Source of the DNA: Bacteroidota bacterium
GTDB taxonomy: Bacteria > Bacteroidota > Bacteroidia > Flavobacteriales > Weeksellaceae
Assembly (NCBI GenBank): GCA_023422635.1
Contig: JAFAGO010000042.1
Location: 1-64,000 of the forward strand
Length of the DNA stretch: 64,000 bases
Direction of reading: 5' to 3'
Under the pieces are notes generated by a model. It saw only the letters and a list, made by a program, of their open reading frames with translations. It did not search any database and was not told where the DNA came from. Positions 43,764 to 53,115 of this stretch are shown here, one piece after another. Position 1 is the stretch's first letter. Each line of letters opens with the position of its first letter. The translations under genes were made by a program, and so were the position numbers.

Positions 43764-46460
43764 ATGAAGAAAGGATTACAGTTGTTTTTTGTGATTTTTA
43801 CTGCAGTAATGGCTTATGCACAAACTACAGTTTCGGGAAAAATCACCGATGAAGATGGAAAACCAGTGGCAAGCGCAAGTGTAACGGTAGAAGAACCTGG
43901 GAAGGATGCAATTATGGCGTATTCCATTACCAATGCAAAAGGAGAATACAAAGTTACCTTTACCACCGCTTCCGCAAATGTGGATATTAAAGCGAAAGCA
44001 TTTAACCAGAAAGCGCAAACGAAAAGTATTAAAAACGAAAATCAATCCCTTAATTTCAGTTTGCTCAATGATGCAACAGAAATTAAAGAGGTAAAACTGA
44101 AAACTAAACTAATTACCAAACGTGGCGATACCATTGCATACGATTTAAAAGCGTTTGAAAGTAAAGCAGACCGAACACTTTCTGATGTTTTGAAAAAAAT
44201 TCCAGGAATTGAAGTGAATTCAGATGGAACGGTTTTGTATCAAGGCGAAGCCATCAATAAATTCTATGTTAACGGAAAAGATTTAATGGAAGGTGGCTAC
44301 GGAACCGTAAACAATTCCCTACCGAAAGATGCTGTACAAAAGGTTGAAGTAATGGAAAATCACCAACCTGTGAAAATTCTTCAAGATAAAGTTCCTTCCG
44401 AAAATGCCGGTTTAAACGTAGTTTTAAAGAAATCTGTAACTATGACAGGACGTGGAGAAGTTGGTGCAGGATTCGATCCGTTTTTATGGAATGTGAAATT
44501 AACACCTATGTTTTTTGGACAAAAGAATCAGTGGGTGGTTAACTATAAAACCAATAATACAGGTGAAAGTGTAGAAAGAGAAGGCAATCTTCTCGGATTC
44601 GGAAATCGTTGGGAAGGCACCCGAAATCAAGCCGCCGAAAGAAGTTGGATTTCATTGGATGAAGCGTCTGTACCAAGTCTTCCAGAAAAAAGATATTTGT
44701 TCAATAGTGTGCATTTTTTCTCTGCCAATTTGCTCACCAATCCATTCAAAAATAAAGAGTGGGAAATGAAGCTTAACACCAACTATTCTAATAATTCTGT
44801 TGAAAGAGAATCCAGTGTAAATCGCGTTTACGAGCCATCTAATTTGTTCCCAAATGGTTTACAATCTTCGGAAATTATTAGCAATAATTTTTACACCAAT
44901 TCAGCAAAAGGGGAATTAATTTTTACCAAAAATGCGAAAAAAGGTTTTTTTAAAAACACCACCACTTGGAATGGTTTCTGGAATGAAGATCGCGGACTTT
45001 TAAATAATCAAAACTCTGTAAGCGGAAATTACGATCTTAACGAAAGAATGAGCGCACCAACCGGAATGTTTCAAAACTCCTTAAGCACGATTATTCCTTG
45101 GAAGGATAAACTGGTCAACTTTATGAGTTATGTTAGCTACCAAAAGGATCGTCAAAACTCAACAACATATTATAACGGCTTTTACGATTTTGACGAGAAT
45201 TTGAATACAACCAATCTTTCCCGACTCGATCAAAGTCTTGAATTGCAAACGTTAAATGTTAACCATTCTGCATCTGTTGGTTTTACCTATAAAAAACTAA
45301 CCTTCACGCCAGAAGTAGGGGTAAATATTTCCTTTAATGAAATGGATTCTGAATTGTATCAAAATCAATCCGCGTTAGGAATTGATTATCAGAACGATAT
45401 GAAATGGAATTCTCTAAACACTTATACCCAATTAGGCGTAAATTACAAAAGTGGTTCTTTAAACTTTAATGTAAATCTTCCATTAAACTTTTATGGAATT
45501 GATTATAAAGATTTGTTAAGAAATACCAATCGCGAAATCAGCAAAACCGTTTTCGAACCGAGCTTTTTTGCCAGTTATGATTTTGCTTCCTTCTTTAAAC
45601 TTTGGACGTACGGAAGTTTGAAGTACAACTACGGAAATTTTGGCGATTTGTATATGGGGAATGTATTATCGAGCCCGAAAAATATTCGAAACAATGATAG
45701 TTTGCTTCCTGAAAACAGAACGCTTAATGGTGGCGGACGTTTAGAATACCGTAATCCGCTTAATAATTTGTTTTTTAATATTCGTTACGGATATAGCCAA
45801 AATAAAAATAACCTTATTGCAAGAACGCAGCAATTTGAGTCGGGAGCAATGATCACCGATATTATTACGTACGACAATTCTCCGCAAAGTACCAACCAAG
45901 GGGTAGAAGTTGGTAAATATTTCCCTGCGTTTAAAACAAATATTTCAACGTCATTTTCGAATAGAAATAGCAATTCTTACGCGATGATTGTAGAATATAA
46001 CTTGAATGAAAACATCAACGAAACCAAAACCAACAGTCAATCGCTTGCGGTAAAATTCAATAACACGTATTTTTCTTGGTTAAGTGTGGATTATAACCTT
46101 TCAATGAATTGGTATAAAAATAAAAATTTGTATTACAATACAGAAAACAAAACCTCAGGTTGGAACCATAATCTTGCAGCGTATCTGTATCCATTGAAAA
46201 ATAATACGATTGGTTTTTTCTGGGATGATATTACCACCACACAAGGATCAACGCAATACCGTAATTCCTTTTTCGATGTATCCTATCAATATACTTGGGA
46301 GAAAAAGAAAATTGATTTTGAATTAAAATGGTTGAATATCGCCAATAAGAAAGTGTATGAAACCATTTCGTATAACGCCACTCAATTATTAACCTCTACA
46401 AGTAGCATGAAAATTCGGCCAAGTCAATTTTTATTTACAGTGAAGTTTAATTTCAAATAA
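43764..46460 (+). CDS. TonB-dependent receptor-like outer-membrane protein
   Basis: The 898-residue protein has a signal peptide (ending AYAQ), a carboxypeptidase-regulatory-like domain (about 22-110, TTVSGKITDEDGKPVASASV), and a plug-like region with LSDVLKKIPGIEVNSDGTVL. A long beta-barrel follows, rich in Asn, Tyr and Trp, ending PSQFLFTVKFNFK. It lacks an obvious TonB box, as is common in the carboxypeptidase-reg/OMP_b-brl_3 group. A GLPGLI protein gene follows, which in Bacteroidota often accompanies such receptors. Confidence 0.83.
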   Translation: MKKGLQLFFVIFTAVMAYAQTTVSGKITDEDGKPVASASVTVEEPGKDAIMAYSITNAKGEYKVTFTTASANVDIKAKAFNQKAQTKSIKNENQSLNFSLLNDATEIKEVKLKTKLITKRGDTIAYDLKAFESKADRTLSDVLKKIPGIEVNSDGTVLYQGEAINKFYVNGKDLMEGGYGTVNNSLPKDAVQKVEVMENHQPVKILQDKVPSENAGLNVVLKKSVTMTGRGEVGAGFDPFLWNVKLTPMFFGQKNQWVVNYKTNNTGESVEREGNLLGFGNRWEGTRNQAAERSWISLDEASVPSLPEKRYLFNSVHFFSANLLTNPFKNKEWEMKLNTNYSNNSVERESSVNRVYEPSNLFPNGLQSSEIISNNFYTNSAKGELIFTKNAKKGFFKNTTTWNGFWNEDRGLLNNQNSVSGNYDLNERMSAPTGMFQNSLSTIIPWKDKLVNFMSYVSYQKDRQNSTTYYNGFYDFDENLNTTNLSRLDQSLELQTLNVNHSASVGFTYKKLTFTPEVGVNISFNEMDSELYQNQSALGIDYQNDMKWNSLNTYTQLGVNYKSGSLNFNVNLPLNFYGIDYKDLLRNTNREISKTVFEPSFFASYDFASFFKLWTYGSLKYNYGNFGDLYMGNVLSSPKNIRNNDSLLPENRTLNGGGRLEYRNPLNNLFFNIRYGYSQNKNNLIARTQQFESGAMITDIITYDNSPQSTNQGVEVGKYFPAFKTNISTSFSNRNSNSYAMIVEYNLNENINETKTNSQSLAVKFNNTYFSWLSVDYNLSMNWYKNKNLYYNTENKTSGWNHNLAAYLYPLKNNTIGFFWDDITTTQGSTQYRNSFFDVSYQYTWEKKKIDFELKWLNIANKKVYETISYNATQLLTSTSSMKIRPSQFLFTVKFNFK

Positions 46461-46468
46461 AATCATTT

Positions 46469-46494
46469 AAAAGCTCCTTATTGGAGCTTTTTTT
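46469..46494 (+). terminator. Terminator after the receptor-like gene
   Basis: AAAAGCTCC and GGAGCTTTT form a 9-bp stem around a TTATT loop, followed by a T-run. It may partly separate the receptor from the GLPGLI gene. Confidence 0.78.
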
Positions 46495-46558
46495 AATTTT
46501 CTGCTTCACATTCTGTAACAAAAAGTATGGTTGCTTAACTAATTAGTAAAATATCCAA

Positions 46559-47455
46559 ATGAAAAAATTATTGTCTCTATTTGTATTTGTTGCATTTGCT
46601 GCGGTTTATGCGCAAAATTCTGCAAACGTTTTCTTCTACGAACTTACCTATAAGCCAAAGAAAGATTCTGCTAAAACCGAAAAAGTATTAATGTCTTTGG
46701 ACATTACTAAAGATAAATCCATCTACAGAGATTACACCATGGCTGCACAAGATTCTATTTTAAAATTAGAAATTGAAGCGATGCAAAAATCAGGTACGTT
46801 TAAAGATATTTCAAAGTCGATTAAAATGCCAAAATTTTCATACAAAGTGTATAAATTTTACCCAGATATGAAAGTTCAGTACAACGATCGCGTTGCCAAT
46901 GGATTTACACCGATGAATATTGGGTACGATGAAAACCTAAAATTCAATTGGAAAATAGAAAATGGCAAAGAAAAAATTGGAGAATACAATACTCAAAAAG
47001 CAACTACTGAATACGGTGGTAGAAAGTGGACAGCTTGGTTCAGTACCGATATTCCTTTGCAAGATGGGCCTTATAAATTTTATGGATTACCAGGATTAAT
47101 TGTTAAAATTGAAGACGAAGGTAAAAACTATTCTTGGGAACTTAAAGGCAATAAAAAAGTGGATAATTATTCAGAAGTTACCTATGCAGAAAGTATTACT
47201 CCTGGAGGCGACGGTGGAAAAGTACAAGTAGTAAGCCGCGAAAAATTCGACAAAACGTTTAATGATTATAAAAAAGATCCAATGGCGACCGCTCGCCCAT
47301 ATCTTACTGCAGAAGTAATGTCGCAAAAAATGCCAGGCAGCGATATGACGATCGGAGAAATGATTAAAAAACAAGAAAAAATGCTTAACGATTTTTACAA
47401 CTCCAATGATAATCCTATTGAATTGGATCAAGTGAAAGCCGATAAGAAAAAATAA
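46559..47455 (+). CDS. GLPGLI family protein
   Basis: The 298-residue secreted protein (signal peptide to about residue 18) contains the eponymous motif in GPYKFYGLPGLIVKIEDEG (about 175-193). Preceding TAWFSTDIPLQDGPY matches the family's usual lead-in. GLPGLI proteins are Bacteroidota-specific, frequently paired with TonB-dependent receptors, and of unknown mechanism; pairing with the upstream receptor fits that pattern. Confidence 0.88.
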   Translation: MKKLLSLFVFVAFAAVYAQNSANVFFYELTYKPKKDSAKTEKVLMSLDITKDKSIYRDYTMAAQDSILKLEIEAMQKSGTFKDISKSIKMPKFSYKVYKFYPDMKVQYNDRVANGFTPMNIGYDENLKFNWKIENGKEKIGEYNTQKATTEYGGRKWTAWFSTDIPLQDGPYKFYGLPGLIVKIEDEGKNYSWELKGNKKVDNYSEVTYAESITPGGDGGKVQVVSREKFDKTFNDYKKDPMATARPYLTAEVMSQKMPGSDMTIGEMIKKQEKMLNDFYNSNDNPIELDQVKADKKK

Positions 47456-47478
47456 ACATTCATATTCAACAGAAAAGT

Positions 47479-47508
47479 GCCAGAAGTCATCTTGATTTCT
47501 GGCCTTTT
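47479..47508 (+). terminator. Terminator after the GLPGLI gene
   Basis: GCCAGAA (47479-47485) pairs with TTCTGGC (47497-47503) and is followed by CTTTTTG. Confidence 0.75.
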
Positions 47509-47545
47509 TGCTTTTATAACTAATTTAAAATTAATCTAAATAGAC

Positions 47546-47553
47546 TATATTTG
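47546..47553 (+). promoter_or_regulatory. -7 box candidate for the feo operon
   Basis: TATATTTG is an exact TAnnTTTG, 18 nt before the GTG at 47572. It overlaps an in-frame TTG at 47551, which is therefore unlikely to be the start. Confidence 0.45.
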
Positions 47554-47571
47554 CACCAGAATTTATTACTC

Positions 47572-47850
47572 GTGAATACTAATCGTCCTCAACTTCTTTC
47601 AAAGTTTCCACTTCAAGCTTTAGGTAAAATAAAAGGATATGCCGAAACCAATGAGTTTTTGCCTGCAAAAATTGTTGAAATGGGCCTTTTACCAGAAACC
47701 CATTTTACGATTCTTTATCAAGCACCATTCAGTGGGCCGCTTTATATAGAATTTGGCGTGGAGAAAAGCCGTATTGCACTTCGCAAGGAAGAAGCTGAAT
47801 TTATTTTTGTAGAAACGGTTACCATCACCGAAACATCGGCTGCTATTTAA
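47572..47850 (+). CDS. feoA: FeoA-domain ferrous iron transport protein
   Basis: From the GTG start the protein is 92 residues, an SH3-like FeoA domain: PLQALGKIKGYAET, ARVEMG-like KIVEMGLLPETHFTI, and GPLYIEFGVEKSRIALRKEE. FeoA assists the FeoB GTPase permease. The GTG at 47572 is chosen because the upstream TTG lies in the -7 box. It precedes feoB by 8 bp. Confidence 0.88.
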   Translation: MNTNRPQLLSKFPLQALGKIKGYAETNEFLPAKIVEMGLLPETHFTILYQAPFSGPLYIEFGVEKSRIALRKEEAEFIFVETVTITETSAAI

Positions 47851-47858
47851 AAAACCTT

Positions 47859-49853
47859 ATGGAACATCAAGAATCTATCAAGAAAATTTTACTTGTAGGA
47901 AACCCAAATGTTGGTAAGTCTACCATTTTTAATGCCCTTTGCAATCGCAAACAAAAAACGGGCAACTATGCAGGGGTAACAGTTTCAAAAATGTCGGGAC
48001 GTTATGAGTTTCTTAACGAAAAGATTGAAATAGTAGATCTTCCAGGAGCCTACAGTTTGTATCCCAATTCAGAAGATGAGGTGATTTTTGCGCAGTCTAT
48101 CGTTAGTAACTCGAACGATTATCAAGGAATTATTTATATCGTAGATGCATTAAATGTAAAACGTGGATTGCTTCTATTTCAGCAAATTCAAGATTTAGGT
48201 ATTCCTGTTTTTTTGGTAATCAATCAAGAAGATGAAGCCGAAAAAAGAGGTGTTTCTATTGATGTTGCTCAATTGGAAAATGTTCTCGAAACCAAAATAA
48301 TCCTCACCAACGCAAAGGAGAAAAAGGGGATTGATGCCATTAAACTCGCAGTAAAAAACAATCTGTTTTCAGTAAAACAAAAGCCATCTTTTGAAGTTCC
48401 TTTCGATCAGAAGCAGAACGTTGCAGCGGCAATGCAGTCGGGTAACTATCATAACGATTATCATGCTTGGTTTGCGTTAACATCTGGAGAGAAATCTTTT
48501 CATGCAACATCACCTGCGAAACTACAAGCGCAAGAAACCATTCGACGTTACCAAAATATCGATGGTATTATTGCGTCGACTATTCATAAAAAACCCGGAA
48601 TTAAGGAGCTGCTTACAGAACGACTAGATAAAATTTTAGTGCATCCTTTTTGGGGTTATGTTGTTTTTGCATTGGTACTTTTATTGATTTTTCAATTGGT
48701 GTACTTCATTGCATCTTATCCAATGGATTGGATCGATTTGGCTTTTTCTCAAATTTCAGAATATGCGCATAACCTTCTTCCAGAAGGACCAATCAATTCG
48801 CTAATTGCCGATGGAATAATTCCTGGAATCGGCGGAATTGTAATTTTTGCTCCGCAAATTGGTATTTTAATGTATTTGCTTTATTTGCTGGAAGATTCAG
48901 GATATATGGCAAGAGTGGTCTTTTTAATGGATCGCTTTCTTCGCCCTTTTGGTTTGAACGGTAAAAGTATTGTCCCTTTAGTTTCAGGAACTGCATGTGC
49001 GATACCTGCCATTATGTCGGCTCGTAATATCGAAAATGTAAAAGAGCGATTGATTACGATTTTAGTAACGCCTTTTATGACGTGCTCTGCGCGACTTCCC
49101 GTGTATTCCATTATTATTTCATTGGTTATTCCCAACAAGTATTTTTACGGAATTGGGTATCAAGCATTAGCGCTTTTAGCAATGTATATTCTTGGTTTTG
49201 CAATGGCATTATTGGCGTCTATAATTTTAAAAACAATCATCAAAACGAGCCAAAAAAGTTTTTTGGTTTTAGATATGCCGAATTATAAAGTTCCATTGTT
49301 CTGGTACGATTTCAAATTAGCATTGGCAAAAGTTTGGGGCTTTATTTCTGGAGCAGGAAAAATTATTTTCGTAGTCAGCATCATCATTTGGGTTTTGAGT
49401 TATTTCGGTCCTTCAAAAGAGCAAAAATCAGTATTTGCCTCCGATGTTAAGCTGGAAAATTCATATCTCGCTACAATGGGTAAATCAATTGAGCCCGCTA
49501 TTACGCCATTGGGATACGATTGGAAAATGGGCGTCGGTATTCTCACAAGTTTTGCCGCTCGTGAAGTTTTTGTAGGAACAATGTCCACGCTTTATAGTTT
49601 AGATGATGATGCGCCAGAAGATCGTATTATCGATAAAATGAGAAAAGATGTAAAACCAGATGGCACAAAAGTGTTCAGTTTGGCAACTGGATTATCAATT
49701 CTGGTTTTTTATGCTTTTGCGATGCAATGTATTTCGACCATTGCGGTAGTTTACCGAGAAACAGCTTCTTGGAGATGGACGGTTTTCCAAACCGTGATGA
49801 TGAGCGGAATTGCCTATTTGTCGGCTTTATTGGTTTATCAAATTTTCAAGTAG
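47859..49853 (+). CDS. feoB: Ferrous iron transporter FeoB
   Basis: The 664-residue Fe(II) permease has a G-protein domain with G1 LLVGNPNVGKSTIFNALC (about 11-28), G3 DLPGAYSL and G4 NQED. The last deviates from canonical NxxD spacing only by family variation. It is followed by about ten transmembrane helices with gate regions SGTACAIPAIMSARN and TPFMTCSARLPVY, where the Cys residues lie. FeoA precedes it and a small Cys-rich membrane gene follows, forming a Feo cluster. Confidence 0.94.
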   Translation: MEHQESIKKILLVGNPNVGKSTIFNALCNRKQKTGNYAGVTVSKMSGRYEFLNEKIEIVDLPGAYSLYPNSEDEVIFAQSIVSNSNDYQGIIYIVDALNVKRGLLLFQQIQDLGIPVFLVINQEDEAEKRGVSIDVAQLENVLETKIILTNAKEKKGIDAIKLAVKNNLFSVKQKPSFEVPFDQKQNVAAAMQSGNYHNDYHAWFALTSGEKSFHATSPAKLQAQETIRRYQNIDGIIASTIHKKPGIKELLTERLDKILVHPFWGYVVFALVLLLIFQLVYFIASYPMDWIDLAFSQISEYAHNLLPEGPINSLIADGIIPGIGGIVIFAPQIGILMYLLYLLEDSGYMARVVFLMDRFLRPFGLNGKSIVPLVSGTACAIPAIMSARNIENVKERLITILVTPFMTCSARLPVYSIIISLVIPNKYFYGIGYQALALLAMYILGFAMALLASIILKTIIKTSQKSFLVLDMPNYKVPLFWYDFKLALAKVWGFISGAGKIIFVVSIIIWVLSYFGPSKEQKSVFASDVKLENSYLATMGKSIEPAITPLGYDWKMGVGILTSFAAREVFVGTMSTLYSLDDDAPEDRIIDKMRKDVKPDGTKVFSLATGLSILVFYAFAMQCISTIAVVYRETASWRWTVFQTVMMSGIAYLSALLVYQIFK

Positions 49854-49905
49854 ACTTCGGAACGAATTTTGTGCATTGTGATAATCAAATAAAAACAATT
49901 GAAAA

Positions 49906-50055
49906 ATGGATTCACTCATTCTTCAGTACATCATTATCGGAGTAGTATTTTCTTTTGCAATCTATTCCGTAATTAAAATTTTCAGAAAGAATTTTTCTGC
50001 TAAAAAATTCAGCACAAAAAAAACAGGTTGCGATAAAAACTGCGGTTGTTCGTAA
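49906..50055 (+). CDS. FeoB-associated Cys-rich small membrane protein
   Basis: This 49-residue ORF (start ATG 49906, TAA at 50053-50055) begins MDSLILQYIIIGVVFSFAIY, a single transmembrane helix, then a basic stretch (RKNFSAKKFSTKK) and a Cys-rich tail TGCDKNCGCS. The layout matches the FeoB-associated Cys-rich protein family found directly after feoB. It starts 52 bp after feoB and is followed by a terminator. It may help FeoB function or iron handling at the membrane; this is inferred from the family name and position. Confidence 0.75.
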   Translation: MDSLILQYIIIGVVFSFAIYSVIKIFRKNFSAKKFSTKKTGCDKNCGCS

Positions 50056-50062
50056 AGAACTC

Positions 50063-50086
50063 AATCGTAAGGCCTACGATTATTTT
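50063..50086 (+). terminator. Terminator of the feo operon
   Basis: AATCGTA (50063-50069) pairs with TACGATT (50075-50081) around AGGCC, then ATTTT. A 7-bp stem with a short U-tract. Confidence 0.65.
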
Positions 50087-50103
50087 GCGCAGTAAAATCT
50101 TTG

Positions 50104-50111
50104 TATTTTTG
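50104..50111 (+). promoter_or_regulatory. -7 box candidate for glmM
   Basis: TATTTTTG is an exact TAnnTTTG. It ends 33 nt before the glmM ATG at 50145. A TTTG lies 16 bp upstream of it (50084-50087), slightly closer than preferred. Confidence 0.4.
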
Positions 50112-50144
50112 CAGAAGTAAAATTCACAAACTTCAAATACAATA

Positions 50145-51530
50145 ATGGCTTTAATAAAATCAATTTCAGGAATTCGTGGTACCATTGGTGGCAAAGTAAA
50201 CGATAACCTTACCCCTTTAGATGTAGTAAAATTTGCTTCCGCATTTGGAACTTGGTTGCAAAATAACAAGAATAAAAAAGACTTAACACTTGTAATCGGT
50301 CGAGATGCAAGAATTTCTGGCTCAATGGTTTCTTCCTTGGTTACCGCAACTTTGCAAGGATTAGGAATTAATGTGATTGATCTTGGGCTTTCCACCACTC
50401 CAACTGTTGAAGTTATGGTTCCAGAAACCAATGCAGATGGCGGAATTATACTTACCGCTTCTCATAATCCAAAACAATGGAACGCTCTAAAACTTTTAAA
50501 CGATAAAGGAGAATTTATTAGTGGCGAGAATGGAGCTGAGGTGTTGAAGTTAGCCGAAAATGAAGACTTTAATTATGCAGAAGTAGATCAACTTGGCCAA
50601 TACGAAATGCGAAACGATGCTTTCGACATCCATATTAAGAAAATTCTCGATCTGCCAATGGTAGATGCTGAAGCAGTTAAAGCCAAAAAATTTAATGTGG
50701 TTCTTGATGCCGTAAACTCTACAGGTGGTTTGGCATTACCTCCGCTTTTGGAGCAATTGGGCTGCGAAGTGGTAGAATTGTATTGCGAGCCGAATGGTCA
50801 GTTTCCGCATAATCCAGAACCGTTGAAAGAACACTTAACCGATATCTGCAACCTTGTAAAGGAAACCAAATCAGACTTGGGAATTGTGGTAGATCCCGAT
50901 GTGGATCGATTGGCCTTAATCGACGAAAAAGGAGAAATGTTTGGTGAAGAATACACGCTTGTTGCGGTTGCGGATTACCTTTTGAAACATAAAAAAGGCA
51001 CAGCAGTTTCTAACCTTTCTTCAAGTAGAGCTTTGCGCGATGTTGCCAAAACGCACGATTCAGAATATTTTGCAAGTGCCGTTGGTGAAGTAAATGTTGT
51101 CACTTTAATGAAAGAAAAAAATGCCGTTATTGGTGGAGAAGGTAATGGAGGAATCATTTATCCCGATCTACACTTCGGAAGAGATTCGTTGGTGGGTGTT
51201 GCACTTTTTTTAACGCATCTTGCCAAAGAAAATAAAACCGTTTCTGAACTTAGAAGTACCTATCCCGCTTATTTTATGGGAAAAAAGAAAATCGAGTTAA
51301 CGCCAGAAATTGATGTAGATTCTCTTTTAACCCAAATGGAAAAAGAGTATCAAAATGAAGAAGTTGCCACGGTTGATGGCGTAAAAATAGATTTTCCAGA
51401 AAATTGGGTGCATTTAAGAAAATCCAATACAGAGCCAATTATCCGAATTTATACGGAAGCTAAATCGCAATCAGAAGCCGATCAATTGGCAGATGATATG
51501 ATTACGAAAATTAAAAGTTTGATTCATTAA
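50145..51530 (+). CDS. glmM: Phosphoglucosamine mutase
   Basis: GlmM converts glucosamine-6-phosphate to glucosamine-1-phosphate for UDP-GlcNAc. The 461-residue phosphohexomutase has SISGIRGTIGGKVNDNLTP, the phosphoserine loop LTASHNPKQWNALK, the metal loop VVDPDVDRLALID, substrate-specificity GGEGNGGIIYPD, and the C-terminal phosphate loop LRKSNTEPIIRIYTEAKS. Phosphomannomutase is a possible alternative because the family members are hard to separate by eye. A DnaA-box-like pair follows shortly after the stop. Confidence 0.87.
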   Translation: MALIKSISGIRGTIGGKVNDNLTPLDVVKFASAFGTWLQNNKNKKDLTLVIGRDARISGSMVSSLVTATLQGLGINVIDLGLSTTPTVEVMVPETNADGGIILTASHNPKQWNALKLLNDKGEFISGENGAEVLKLAENEDFNYAEVDQLGQYEMRNDAFDIHIKKILDLPMVDAEAVKAKKFNVVLDAVNSTGGLALPPLLEQLGCEVVELYCEPNGQFPHNPEPLKEHLTDICNLVKETKSDLGIVVDPDVDRLALIDEKGEMFGEEYTLVAVADYLLKHKKGTAVSNLSSSRALRDVAKTHDSEYFASAVGEVNVVTLMKEKNAVIGGEGNGGIIYPDLHFGRDSLVGVALFLTHLAKENKTVSELRSTYPAYFMGKKKIELTPEIDVDSLLTQMEKEYQNEEVATVDGVKIDFPENWVHLRKSNTEPIIRIYTEAKSQSEADQLADDMITKIKSLIH

Positions 51531-51541
51531 TCAAAAACAAA

Positions 51542-51560
51542 TGTGGAGAATTTATCCACA
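51542..51560. promoter_or_regulatory. Inverted DnaA-box-like pair after glmM
   Basis: TGTGGAGAA (51542-51550, 8/9 to the reverse consensus) is followed by TTATCCACA (51552-51560, 9/9). The two read in opposite directions, and the pair forms a 6-bp hairpin (TGTGGA/TCCACA). No T-run follows, so it is a poor terminator. Confidence 0.4.
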
Positions 51561-51678
51561 AAAGATCTAAAATAGTTTCGAAATTACTATTTTTAGAAAA
51601 CGTTTAACAAAAATACCGTTTCTCAAAGTTGGCAAATCCTATATTTCCTGCTTTGAGGTAACGAAAGAGAAAAATATA

Positions 51679-53055
51679 TTGGAAGAATTTTTTGAAAATG
51701 AACTCGCCCGAAAGTTCGAAGAAATGATTGAAAATAAAGATCAAATCTACTTTGATTCCGAAGAGCTGGAAGAGATCATTATTTATTATTTAGAATTAGG
51801 CGACATTAGCTACGCAGAACAAGCCGTGAATTACGGTTTAGTATTGCACCCGAACTCTTTGGAAATTAAAACCAAAAAGTTAGAAGTTTTATTGGAGCTT
51901 GAAAATTATCCGGAAGCAAAGAAAATCATCGAAGAATTGCAGGAATATGCAATGGAAGATACCGATTATTTGGTGTGTTGTGCAAAATACTATTCGAATT
52001 TGGGGAATCCAAAAAAATCAATTGTATATTGTGAAAAGGCATTGGAATTGGGTGAAGAACTTAATTTCCTTCATAATTTTATTGCCGACGAATATGTAAA
52101 TCTAGAAGATCCTTTTACGGCACTTCGACATTATAAAGAAGCTTTAAATGCAGATCCTAACGATGATTATGCATTAGAAAACGTTATGTTTTGTTTCAGT
52201 TTACTTAAAAAACATAAAGAAGCAATTGATTTCTTAAATGCGTATATCGATCGTTTTCCGTTTTCAGAAACGGCTTGGTTCGAATATGGGCAATACTATT
52301 TCAATAGAAAAAATTACGAGGAAGCCATTCGCGGTTACGATTATCTTTTGGCGATAAATTCAAGCGCAGTAAGTATTTATTCTAATAAAGCGGCTTGCTA
52401 TGAGGCGATGAAAAATTGGGATAAAGCAATTGAAGTTTACGAAGAAATGTTGGAGCAAGAATATACAAAAGCGTATACCTTCTATAAAATTGGCTTGTGC
52501 TTCAAAGAACAAAAGCTTTTGATTAATGCTATGAATTCTTTTCAGAAATCGCTTCGTGAAGATCCGCAATTTTACCTTTCGATGATGGAGCAATCCTACA
52601 TTTATGAAGAATTGGGCGGAATGAAAGAAGCGCTTCATTTTGCAAAAGAAGCAACGCAACTTTGTGAAAACAATTTGGACTATCAAAAACGACTTGCTTT
52701 TCTACTTATTGATGCAGGAAATTTCGAAGAAAGTCTTTCTTGTCTGAAAAAGTTGGTAACCGCAGAACCGAATCGTTTTTATAATTGGTATGCCTATTCG
52801 GAAGTTTTAATGCTTTTGGGTGAATACGAAGAAGCCGTTACCGTATTAATCAGCGCTTTAAAAAAACATAAAAGAGCGGAATTGTATTATCAATTAAGCA
52901 ATTGTTATTTCAATCTAAAAGATGAAGATAAAGCGAAAGATAGTTTGGTAATTGCGATGGAAATGGATGCTTCACTTTTAGAAGATATGGAAAAAAAATA
53001 TCCTTTCTTGAAAGGGTCTCTTCCAAAAAAATCTAAAAAGGGACAAAAAAAATAG
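51679..53055 (+). CDS. Tetratricopeptide repeat protein
   Basis: The 458-residue protein begins at a TTG (LEEFFENELARKFEEMIENK when read from it); no in-frame ATG occurs nearby upstream, and the frame stays open well to the left. TPR units of about 34 residues fill the protein (examples: AIRGYDYLLAINSSAVSIYS, NAMNSFQKSLREDPQFYLSM). No signal peptide is visible, so it is likely cytosolic. The function is unknown; TPR proteins act as protein-interaction scaffolds. Confidence 0.82.
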   Translation: MEEFFENELARKFEEMIENKDQIYFDSEELEEIIIYYLELGDISYAEQAVNYGLVLHPNSLEIKTKKLEVLLELENYPEAKKIIEELQEYAMEDTDYLVCCAKYYSNLGNPKKSIVYCEKALELGEELNFLHNFIADEYVNLEDPFTALRHYKEALNADPNDDYALENVMFCFSLLKKHKEAIDFLNAYIDRFPFSETAWFEYGQYYFNRKNYEEAIRGYDYLLAINSSAVSIYSNKAACYEAMKNWDKAIEVYEEMLEQEYTKAYTFYKIGLCFKEQKLLINAMNSFQKSLREDPQFYLSMMEQSYIYEELGGMKEALHFAKEATQLCENNLDYQKRLAFLLIDAGNFEESLSCLKKLVTAEPNRFYNWYAYSEVLMLLGEYEEAVTVLISALKKHKRAELYYQLSNCYFNLKDEDKAKDSLVIAMEMDASLLEDMEKKYPFLKGSLPKKSKKGQKK

Positions 53056-53080
53056 AAGATTTTGTTGGTTAAATAAAAAG

Positions 53081-53115
53081 AGGTCGGAAGCAATTTCCGA
53101 CCTTTCTTATTTTTG
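53081..53115. terminator. Bidirectional terminator (TPR gene / DUF885 gene)
   Basis: AGGTCGGAA (53081-53089) pairs with TTCCGACCT (53095-53103) around GCAAT and is flanked by A-rich and T-rich runs. It extends into the last codons of the DUF885 gene. Confidence 0.8.
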
